64,000 nucleotides of DNA, taken from Allacma fusca. Taxonomy: Eukaryota; Arthropoda; Collembola; Symphypleona; Sminthuridae. Within the stretch, counting starts at the first letter, position 1, and each line of letters opens with the position of its first letter. The DNA lies in contig OX359249.1 of the NCBI GenBank assembly GCA_947179485.1, forward strand, positions 53,269,402-53,333,401. Direction: 5' to 3'. Shown piece by piece: positions 35,701 through 47,700 of the stretch. The position numbers and the translations under genes are program-made. The notes under the pieces are model-generated. The model was not told the DNA's origin, did no database searches, and was given only the letters and a program-made list of their open reading frames with translations.

Positions 35701-38700
35701 ACTTGTAGATATTGTGAGGCCTGAGATTTAACTTGATGTAGCTTCTTTTTAAAAAGGAATTTGGACAATTCCAACTGTACTTAATTATTTGAGGATTGTT
35801 AAATTTGGTTGCCATAGTGAGCGTAAATTTATCGGGTGTTTATACAAACAGTCCGAGGGAATATCTCCTCTCAAGGAGGGAATATGTTCAGAGGGAATGT
35901 GTTCGAGGGAATATAACCCGAGGGATTGTGTCGGAGGGAATATATCCGAACACGGAAATGGATGCCTGAAACCCACAGGGTGGAAGCAACACCAATAGTT
36001 ACTATGTAGCCCTAAATTGAAGGAATTTTTGTCGCGGAAATTCAATTTAATTGTCATGATAAAACTAGTAACAACCCTGTGCTTCACAGGGGCAATTACT
36101 TGGAACGATAGTAGTGTGAATGTACAAATTAAAAGCTAAACTGCTTACTCATCAAGTCCTGCCGTGGAGACTTGTATAAATAAATAAACGGACAGGTAGT
36201 GCTCGTTAATATAAAGGATTACTGGTCGTGCCACCTTTTGGGCGTTGTGTGAAGTCATTGAACTATGAACGCACGGAACTTTAAATAAACGACAGAAAGT
36301 GCTCTTTAATAATAAGGGTTCCACAATATTCGTAATGCAATACGTCAAATGGTCAAACATTAATTTTTATAGGATGACCAGAACTCAAGTACTTTTGACT
36401 CTCATAACCTTCTCCAAATAATGTTAGAGACGGCAAATTGACTGATTCTATAAATAGGATTTAAGTCAGCACTACATAAATAAATGAAATACGCAAAAAA
36501 TATTCGTTCCATAAGTAATTGTGTATACTTCGCCGGCGTGATTTTATTTTTTGACCTATTCAAAATTCATGAATTTCAATATTTTTCGGAATTTTTCAGA
36601 GATACCTTAAAAGCGATTAGCATCGACTCTAGGCTATAAAAACCTTTATATATGTAATTTACTTTGATATATTTTTAGCTAATCAAGTTGACCAATTTTA
36701 AAATTCAATGGCTTTAAGTCTATTCCCTGTTATCACCAGCCTTCGTTTTACCTGATGAAGCAAATATCTACACCCTCAAGAAATACCTCTAACTATAAGC
36801 AATTTTGTGCAAGACCTTTGCTGGGTAAGATATCGTCTAACTAGCATTTAGAAAGAACTTTTTTTTACCGATGTGACCATGAAATCCATAAGAGATGAAA
36901 TTTGGTACGCATAAGCCATGTAGAGCTAAATGTGACAGTTGAGTTGTGTGAGTAACTAATCTGAGAATTAGTTAAAACCCAATGTGCTTTACGAGAAAAA
37001 ATTGTATGTTATTAAAACTACAAACCATGCATGCAACAATTCATTCAATGAACTAGTTCGTTAATTGAACTTTTCTGAAATATTTCAAGATTTGAGTGAA
37101 CTTGAGTGAACTCAAAACTTATCAATTTATGTAACGGATGAGTTTGAATCGAGCTGTTTGGCAAATGCAACGAACGTGAATGAACGTGAATGTCTAGGTA
37201 CGATTAAGTGGTCTGAATTAGACATGTCAACTACGGTATTGTGGTACGGTAATACCGTAATTACCGTAAAAAATGAGGTACGGTTTAGCTACGATAATTC
37301 TCGGTTTTTTAAAGCGATATCGTAACTCCATACGATATCGTCAGTCTAGCGGAAGGCCCATAAAATTGTGGCGTTGCCCTCTACAAACCATGTCCAGAGC
37401 TCAAGCAACAATATTAAATCCTAAGCCAAGTCTCTGGATATCTTTGTTTATGAAAATATGCGTATGGTACGTGCTGAATGAAAACATACTTGCACTTTAT
37501 TAAGTGCACGAACTTACATGCATGCCCTAACACTTCGTTGCTGGTTCTGTTCATTTGATCACTATCTTGCTCATGCCATAACAACCTTTGTGGCAATTAG
37601 GAGTGGGACTGTTCCGGAATGTTCTAGGATTTCTTGGAATGGTCTGGTCCTTGAGCCGGGACCAGACCATTTTATCTGTTCTCAGTGTAGGACCAGGACC
37701 ATAAGGTCTTGTAGACTGTAGGACCGGAACCATCTGGTCCGTACAAATTGCTGGAACAGGAACATAAGTTCTGTTCCTCAAAATAACTCGGACCAGACCG
37801 GAACAGAACAGACCAGACCATTAGGACCGAACAGGTTCATTATACGATCACAACATGCAAGCATTTGACAATTTAGATAATGTTTTGAGTAATTTATTTT
37901 ATTATTTGAAACAAAGTAAAATTGTCAGTAAAATGAAAACGAATGAAGCTCTGAAAATTGTAATTCGCGGGAATTGGAAATACTTAAATGGTTTATCTAT
38001 CGAATCTGGTCCGACCATTTGAAATGTATGCTGGAACGTTCCAAATGGTCTGGGCCAAACAGAGGACCAAACATTCTGGTCTGTTCTTTGAGCTGGACCA
38101 GGTTTAATTGGTCTATCAAGGTTCTTGGACCAGATACATTTGGTCCTTTCGTAACCAGGGAACAGACCGGAACAGACCATTGAACAGACCAGAACGGACC
38201 AAAATTTCTGGTCCGGACCAGAACAGTCCCATTCCTAGTGGCAATTGTCTTAGAATTCGCATCTGTGAATTTACATACTCGAATTTTCAATTAAAAAGTT
38301 AAATCAAAGGAATTCGTTCGATAATAAAGACTGTGTAGTGACAATATGGATAAAACTTAATCGAACTGATTATTCAGAATCTAAACCAGGTCGTGCATCT
38401 AGTAATTCAAGTGTTTGAAGTCATTTTTTGAGACGGTCTGACGGCTTGATGGCACTTTGCCTGTTATTTGAAAGAGATGGGAGGCCACTTCCGAAATTAA
38501 TACAAGTACGACCAAAGGTAAAGATTTAGTTTAGGAAAAATTACTAGAAGATAGACCAAAGAATTCATTATCGTTTTCTATATTTTAAGATTTTAATATT
38601 TTTCACACGAATGAAAAGAAGCAAATTAGATTTTTTTCAAATTAGCTTATTATATGTATAAGGAATTTCTGCACATTTAATACTCTCACATTAATTGCCA

Positions 38701-41700
38701 TAAAAGACGCTAAACTGATTGTCGAATAATTATGTTGGATTTTTTACTTCATATCTTTACACACATACCATAAAAATCTACTTATATTCATGTTTTTCCC
38801 ATAATCGGATTAATTTACGATACCGTACCTTAAAAATATTACCGGAGTTTTTTCACTTTACGGTAACGGTAATTACGGTATTTTAAACAAAAACGGTATG
38901 AACATGTCTAATCCGAACCGATCTCATGCTTAGTTTTGGTTAAATCGAGTTGACAATTGGCCAAATTTTGTATTACAGGCATTGTTGCATATTTTTAGTA
39001 TCTTCATAGTATTCACTTCGACTTAATTTTTACCTCAGCGTCTGCTTACCAAATGTTAAGGAATTTCTCATTTGCAAAGCCAAAACACCATCAAATTTGA
39101 AGATAAGATGTACGTGTTATCAGTAAACGGTTATGACCCCCTGAGCCCATACAAAGACAACGGTAAAAAATCCCCAGTTTCTCCATATTTTAGAGAATAT
39201 TTGTTTCAGATTTTAACTTTTTTAATCAGAGTTTAGAAATCCACCTGAGTATGATGCCAGATATTTCAAGTATCAATTTGTGTAAAATTTTTCCCCGTTT
39301 AAAAATTGTGCAAAAGTTATTATTCATGTGTTAAATTGATCATGGTGCTTCCAAATGTACGCGAAATATGTATGCCCTGAATATTCCAAATTCGAGTGCA
39401 GATTTTATGAAACTATGTATATCATGTCCACGGTTCCCGTAACTGACGTCTAGCACGTGAAGCAAGCTGGATAATTTTTAATGATTCAAACTCGTTACGT
39501 TACCCCATTGGCTGGGGTATTTGAAGATATATGTATGCATTTAAATTAGCAATGATCACCAACGCTGACGAGGAAAAACTTTTAATTATGGAGAAAATGA
39601 AGCTCAGCAGTAAATTAAGGAAAATTACGAGGAAGAGAAACTTAAACATTGCAATTTGATGATGCTATCTTGGGTAGACGTAAAAATATTCAGGCATGCC
39701 TCTTGTAACAAACTATTTAGTGACAGGATAAGTCAAACACCAAGGTGGATGGGAAATCCGGGGTTGCAATGACTTGTAAATCATGAACGCATTAAACCTG
39801 TCAATACCTTATTTGGGAAGTTTTACATATAAATTTTATTGCTTTTCGCTTAAATAAATTTATATGCTTCTTTAACCCTCTAGTCTGTATTTAGTGGTCA
39901 GGGTGCCCAGAAGTCCTGATTTGAGCTAGAGTCACCTGATGAACTTGAATTTAGTCCTGATTTCAAAGTAGCTGACAAAAATATCACTGCAACATTTTGT
40001 GGTGAAGGAATTATTTGTCATTGCTTATCATAAAGCCCATCATAATACTAATAGAAACTAGGAATGCTGTTTTATTAAGTGTATCAGCAGAGGATACAAG
40101 TATGTTTGGTGCAATATCTGTAGATTTGACGCAAGCGGGGGTGGAAAAAGTTCCAAACTGCCAAGTAACCAATTTTTGATCGAAATGTCAACTGTTTCAC
40201 AGTTGGTCAACTACCCCGGCGGAGAAAAATCCCTAAATTTTTGTTATCTTTTCTGATTTTGTCAACTACCCCGCCAGGAGAAAATCCAAAATTTTGTCAA
40301 CTTTTCTGATTTTGTCAACTATCCCGCCAGGAAAAAACCCCAAATTTTTGTCAACTACCCCGCCAGGAAAAAACCATAAATTTTGGTCAACTTTTCTGAT
40401 TTTGTCAACTACCCCACCGGAGTCCTATTCCAGAAATTTTCCAACTCACTCAACGTTTGTCAACTACGTTGGGTGTTGTCAACTACCCCACCGGAGCCCT
40501 ATTCTAAAAATTTTCCAGCTCACCCAACGTTTGTCAACTCTCTGGGCTTTTTTGCCAAGTAACCGGGTTCCCGGGTTCCCGAACTTTTTCCACCCTCGGA
40601 CGCAAGTTGTGCTTATGATGGGATCACGAATTTTAAAAAGCATATTTTGACGAAAATCATTTTAAAACACGCTGTGTGCATGAGTCGAGTAAATTGATCT
40701 GCATTTCAAGCATTTAAAACACAGTGATGACAAAACTACAACTGCTAAATTAGCCCAGGGATATCATGGACTAAAGCATCGCCAATCTTTCAGAAGTTCG
40801 AACTGTCTTTCTAGTTTAGTGAGACAAATATTTTCAGATTCTAAAATAGCGGATTCAATGACTTCAGGAAAAACCAAAGTTGCAGCTTTACTTCAAAATG
40901 TTCTAGCTCCATTTTCACTTGAAGCTTTGATAAATGAAATAATATTTCAATTTCAAGAATGTTAATTTTCTATAGAAGGAGATGTTTGATAATAAAAAAA
41001 CAGTGAAGTGTTTTCCACTTGCTTTAAGATACTTACGGTAAGGTAACTATATTTTCTGTCACAGAAGTTCTCATACATAATTTTAAACCTCGAATCAACC
41101 TCGAAGTTTTGTTTTGCACATGCAAAACAAATATTTCTGATTTTTTTTAAACCTACTTAGAAGTCCTGATTTGAGAATCGAATAATCTATGTACAATGGT
41201 ACTGTTAACTCAGTTGTTGAGCACAGAATGTTATTATGCGTAAACGTGAAAATGAGCGAGTAAATGCTAAAAGGTTGAGAGCGGAGTTTAACTTTAAAAT
41301 AGCAAACAATAATTTAATAAATAAACGCGGTTCAAATATTACAAAGCTTGGACAGAGCTTGTTTGCTGCAGCTGGAAGAGATAGAGACTGGTGCATAAAA
41401 TGTATGGCTAGAACAAAGTTGCACCTTCGACTTACCATACAAAGATTGTAGGTAGTGAAGCGAAGCTTTCTGGAAAATATAATTAGGCATTGACCTCTAA
41501 TCTTCTTTTAGCGATAAGGTTCTAAAAATATAAATAAGTACATTGGGTGCTGAGGTAAACTAGGAAAGAAAATGTGTGATTGTTGTTGTACATGAACAGG
41601 TACTGACACCAAATCTGTGGCAGAAACCAACTTCGTCGTTTAACTACATTATGAATGGCTTTAGACATTAATTATGTTTCTTATTATTTTCAATTTAGTC

Positions 41701-44700
41701 TTAAATTGAAACTCAAGAGTAAACCCAAATGCAAACCTAAAAATCGGAGTGAAAATTCTAAAACTCGAGTTTAAACTTCAAACTAGTGAGTAAACTTGGG
41801 ATTTTTTTGTTTAAACTTTAGTTTCAACCAGCCAGAATTTAATTCCAAGTGTTTACGCTCTCTTCTCTCCTTCAACATATTCTTACCTATTTAACCTTAT
41901 CTAAGCCTTACAGTATGTAAATGACTTTAGGTTTGACAGTTGCACTGGACACACTAAATCAGTGCGTGACCATTGGCTTGACTCTTAGTCAGGTCAAGTC
42001 TATTTTTAGTTTATTGATTGTAAATGTTCCATTCCCTCTCTTTTTATGTATAATGCCTTTGTGACTAAATGAACACTAAAATAATGCCAACCGATTTGCT
42101 TCCAAGGAATCTAACAAAACCACACTCTCTTTCCAGCAACTCACCTGAGCACTTGTTCTCTTTTTAAAGTTAAATTAAATCTGAGTTTTTAAGTTGGTAA
42201 AAGTCGTCTCATTTTCCCCACATTTTTTGCACTTTACTCCATAAGTTCAGACTCATATGGTACATACACCCACAGCCATAACACCCGGTAAAACATTGGT
42301 CCTTCGAACGTAAGTGGTGTGAACCAGTGCCAGTTTTTTGAGCCAATAGAGTACAGTGCGACAGAAGTGAATTGTGACCACAATGGCCGATCCGAAAAAC
42401 GTATTCAGAGGTCACAAGGGGTCCCTGACGCGGTACAAGAAAGCCATCAACGACTTTGACATTGCCACAGTGACCAGAGCTAACTACAACTCGTTCCTGA
42501 AGAACATTGAAAGCCTGAAGTCAAAGATTGACGAAGTGTTCCAGGACTTGTTAGCGCCATGCACCGACCAAAAAGCCATCGACCTAGTGGAAGCGGAAAT
42601 CAACCCAGTCCTAGATGACATCCTGGATCTCGAAAACAAGCTGGCTGAATGGGACACAGAAATAGGAAAGAAAGAGTCGAAAGAGGAAAGAGACGCTCAA
42701 GCTGAGCTCAAGCGTATCGAGGCTCAAGTGATGGCACAGGCCGCTGTCTCCGCTGCCGCTGCAGCACCACACACACCGCCCGTTACCACTCACTCCCAAA
42801 AGCCGAAGCTGCCCACCCTGAGCCTACCCAAATTTTCCGGCTCCCTCGAGAACTGGCTCCACTTTCGCGATATATTTCTCCAGTCAGTGGACTCACGGAC
42901 GGACCTGTCGGAGGTGGAGAAACTCCAGTATCTGCTCGCATCCCTGGAAGGTCCAGCAGCAGAGACCATCAAATCCCTGCCCATTAGTAATGCAAACTAC
43001 CAGCCCGCTTGGAAGCAACTGAAAGAACAGTATGAACACACCAGAGAGCTGGTCTACCGGCACATCAGTTGCATCTTGGATCAACCGCAAGTTACCCAAC
43101 CAACAGCAACAGCCCTGCAGACACTCCTTACCACTACAACAAATGCCCTAAGTTCCCTCGAATCCCTGAATGAGAAACCCGCCGAGTGGGACTCAGTCAT
43201 TGTCACTATTGTGATCAGAAAAATTGACTCCAGGACCAGACTGCGATTCCATCAGTCCTTACCAGATACATCCATGCCCGCGTGGGGCAACCTGACAACC
43301 TTCCTAAGGAAGGAAATAACCGACTTGGCCACAGCCGTCAACCAAGTCACACCCTCCTTGCAATCCAGCCTAGAGCAACGCAAACCCGAAAATCCTGCCA
43401 ACAAATCAAAATACAACAACAAAACAACATGCAATTTCTGCAATGCAGACCACTACAATTATAAGTGTCCCAAGTTAAATAACCTCCTCCCAACAGACAG
43501 AAAAACATTCGTCGAAGAGCACAAGGCGTGTACCAATTGCCTCCGGGTGGGGCATTTCTGGAAGAAATGCTCATCCTCGTCAACTTGTCGTGAGTGTCAA
43601 CAGAAACACCACAGCCTTCTCCATGCCACATATGGCAAGAAAAAGCCTGAAAAGCCCTCCACAACAACACTTACCGAGACCCCCCAGCCATCTATGAAGC
43701 TGAAGCCGACTGCTATTGTCAAAATCCACAGCCACAAGGGTCTACAACTGGACTGCCGTGTCCTTCTGGACAACTGTAGCGACGAATCCTTCATCGAATC
43801 CTCCTTGGTCACCAGACTTGGCCTTAAGCGGAAGAGACTTGCAACGCCCCAGAATGTCAATGCACTACAAGGAATCGGTGTGGCAACCATCACAGAGGTT
43901 GCTGAAGTTCATCTAACATCACGTTACTCCACAGAAAAGATTTACTCCGTAGAAGCCCTAATTGTGAGTTCTATTGGAGGACAGTACCCGCATTCCCTCC
44001 TGGACAGAAAAGACTGGAAGCACATTCCTACAGAAGGTCTTGCTGACCCCAGCTTTTGCAACCCCAGCACCGTAAGCATGCTACTAGCAACTGACATATA
44101 CCACGATGTCATTCACCAAGGCCTGCTCAAAGGAAACAAGGATCATCCCACAGCCCAATTTTCAGCCTTAGGATGGTTAGTAGGTGGTGGAAGATCAAAA
44201 TCCAACCCCAACACTACACAGTGTAACCTCACCTCTTGCTCATTGGAAAATGACGTGGCCCGCTTCTGGCTCATTGTAGACTTCAACACATCCCAGAAAA
44301 TCCTCACCGCAGAAGAGCGTGCTTGTGAGAAGCATTTCTCAGAAACAATGACGAGAAGCCAAGACGGTTCATTTCAAGTTCGGCTCCCCTTCAAAGTGAA
44401 CTCAGCGCCATTAGGAAATTCCCTCTTCATGGCAACTAAACGGTTCAAGAACCTAGAATTAAAATTGGCTAGGCAGCCTCAACTCCGACAACAATACACG
44501 GCTGCAATGGACGACCTCATTGCATCCCGACACATGGAACTGGTCCCAAAAGAAAAACTCGCCCTTCCGGAGACCGACTGCTTCTTCCTCCCACACCATG
44601 CAGTCTTGAAGAACAGCAGCTCTACGACCAAGTTACGTGTAGTCTATGATGCCAGCTCCAGGACATCCTCTGGGACATCCCTCAATGAGAAGCTCATGGT

Positions 44701-47700
44701 GGGACCAGTACTCCAGGAAGATCTTTTTTCCATACTTACAAGATGGAGATGGTGGCTAATAGCAATGTCAGCCGACGTTCAGCAAATGTACCTCTTCATA
44801 AAGGTACACCCCGAAGATAGAAGCTTTCTCCGAATATTGTGGAGAAACAAACCCGAAGAGCCCATCAAATGGTTCCAGCTACGAAAGGTAACTTTTGGTA
44901 CCGCCAGTGCATCCTACCAGGCCGTTAGGTCCCTTCAACAATTGGCTGATGACCATGGCAATGACTACCCACAAGCAGCAGCAGTCGTAAAGCGTGACTT
45001 TTACGTTGACGACTGCATGACGGGTGCCAACACAGTCGAAGACGCCAAGGAACTACAACAGGAGTTACAATCACTCCTACAGAAAGGAACGTTTGTCCTT
45101 CGAAAATGGACCTCCTCATCCCCTGCGGTTCTCCATGGACTACCTGACAACCTGCTGGAAGCTTCCAGTCCAGTCAGTCTCGACAACGACAACTCTACCA
45201 GAGCGCTCGGACTCATTTGGAGCCCAGCCGAAGACGAGTTTCGTTTTGAGATCCAGCCTCCCGCTTCTGTGAAGACCACCAAGCGTACCATCCTAGCTGA
45301 GATAGCACGGGTATTTGACCCGCTCGGATTTTTGTGTCCCGTTACTATCAGGGCAAAGCTCATCATGCAGAGCCTTTGGAAAGCTGAAGTCGACTGGGAC
45401 GCACCTCCTCCAAAGGACATACTAAAGGTTTGGGTAGATTATCAAAAGGACCTCCCCCTCATCCACGAAGTCCGCATCCCTAGATGCATTCAACTTCAAC
45501 TTCCGAATCAAGTTCAGATCCACGCCTTCTCTGACGCCTCCGAGAAAGCCTATGCCGCAGCCATTTATTTGCGAGTCAGTTCTCCCACGTCAGTTCAAGT
45601 CCGACTTGTAGCTTCGAAAAACAGAGTCGCACCAATGAAGCCACTCTCCCTGCCCCGACTCGAATTATGTGGGGCCTTCATGGCAGCAACCTTAGCCGAA
45701 ACCGTCAGCAAAGCTCTACCAGCCCCAGTACAAGCCGTTTATGGATGGAGTGACTCAACGGTCGTACTAGCCTGGATAAAAGGAGATCCTCAACGCTGGA
45801 AGACCTTTGAAAGGAACCGCGTGGTTCAAATCCAGGAATCAATTCCAGCAGCCAATTGGCACCATGTACCAGGAAGTCAAAATCCCGCCGATTTACCCTC
45901 AAGAGGTATATCTTCCGCCGAGCTCATCAACAACAGTCTCTGGTTCCTTGGCCCCGACTTTCTTCGTACCCACAACGATTTCCCCAGACCAGTGACGTCG
46001 CAGTGCGACATGCCCGAGGAAGACGCATACACTTCCTCCACTGGCACATCTCAAAATTCCCCAACTACCCTACTTAGCAGCACTACCGTACATACAAACC
46101 CAGAAAAAGTCATAAATGACAAGCTCCTAGCGTATTCCAATTGGCCACGACTCCGAAGACATGTTGCTCACTGGATCCGACTAAATTAAATTCCTCCAAC
46201 AACAGCACTATACACAGGAGATTAAGCTGCTCCACAACAAGCACAAGCTCCATCCCAAATCACCACTACTGTCACTAACCCCTTTCTTGGACCAGCACGG
46301 ACTGATCAGGGTGGGCGGCAGGTTGCGACATTCGGACCTCAGCTATAACCATATTCATCCTATCTTGCTTCCCAGACACCACGTTACGGACCTTATTGTC
46401 AGTCATCACCACCTCCTATCAATGCATGGCGGCATCCAGCTAACTCTCTCCATGATCCAGAGAAGTTTTTGGATAATTCGTGGGAAGAGTCTCACCCGCC
46501 GAATAATCAGGAGTTGCAAGACCTGCGTACTCCATCGGGCCCAACAACCACACCAGTTAATGGCAGACCTTCCTGCTTCTAGAGTCACTCCAGCTCGCCC
46601 CTTTACACACGTAGGAGTGGACTTCGCCGGACCGGTCATCTTAAAGGACTCCTATTCCAGGAGCAACAAGACTCAGAAGGCCTATATATGCGTATATATA
46701 TGCTTCTGCACCAAGGCAGTCCATCTAGAGATGGTCAGCAGTCTCTCCACAGAATCTTTCATGGCCTCCTTTCGAAGATTCTCCAGCTCAAGAGGGCTAC
46801 CAGCAGTTCTCTATAGTGACAACGGCACCAACTTTGTTGGTGCCAAACGAGAACTTAAAGAAATTTTGGAGTTCCACCAACAGGAAGAATCTCGGGAGTC
46901 CATCACCTCATCATTGGCAGAACTCAATGTGGAGTGGAAGATGAACCCACCAGCAGCCCCTCACATGGGAGGCCTTTGGGAGGCCGCAGTAAAATCCGCA
47001 AAGGCCCACATCCACCGCGTCATTGGACTTACTCCTCTCCATTTTGAGGAGTACTCGACAATTCTGAAGGAAGTGGAAGCCTGCCTCAACTCCAGGCCCA
47101 TATGCCCCGTCAGCGCAGACCCCGACGACCTGGAGGCGCTAACTCCCGGTCATTTCCTCATAGGAGCGCCGCTCTTGTCACCTCCAGAGTACGACTGGCA
47201 AGACGTGAAGCCCAACCGTCTCTCCCGTTGGCAACGTACTCAGCAGCTTAAACAGCAATTCTGGAGACGATGGTATGATGAGTACCTCCAACAGTTGCAA
47301 CGCAGAACCAAATGGAAGTACTCCGAGCCTAACCTGGAAGAAGGGGACTTGGTCGTCATTCGGGATGATCACGTACCACCTCAGAGATGGAGATTGGCAA
47401 GAATCATCACTGTCCACCCCAACCCAGCAGATGAGCAGCAGCTTGTCCGCACCGTCACTCTCAGGACGAAGGATGGAGTACTCAAGAGGCTCATTACAAG
47501 ACTGGTCTTATTACCGAAAATCCCAGACCACGAAGAAGCAGCCACCAGAGATGACCCAGATCCAAAATAGTTCTGACTATTTTATTACATTATTTATTTG
47601 TATGCGTACTATTTTTTAAAAATACACCTATGTATATTTTGGTGGGCGGATTTTTTACGCTCTCTTCTCTCCTTCAACATATTCTTACCTATTTAACCTT

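Noticed and set aside
37518-38302. Overlapping frames rich in Trp, Pro and Arg
   Set aside because: They translate the GGTCTGGTCC words of a hAT-like MITE with a clear target duplication.
42374-42382. Upstream start of the BEL/Pao polyprotein
   Set aside because: That position is GTG; the first ATG in frame is at 42383.
46287-46289. Independent start codon for the integrase
   Set aside because: It is a TTG inside conserved sequence; the frame is open back to 46185, so it belongs to the polyprotein.
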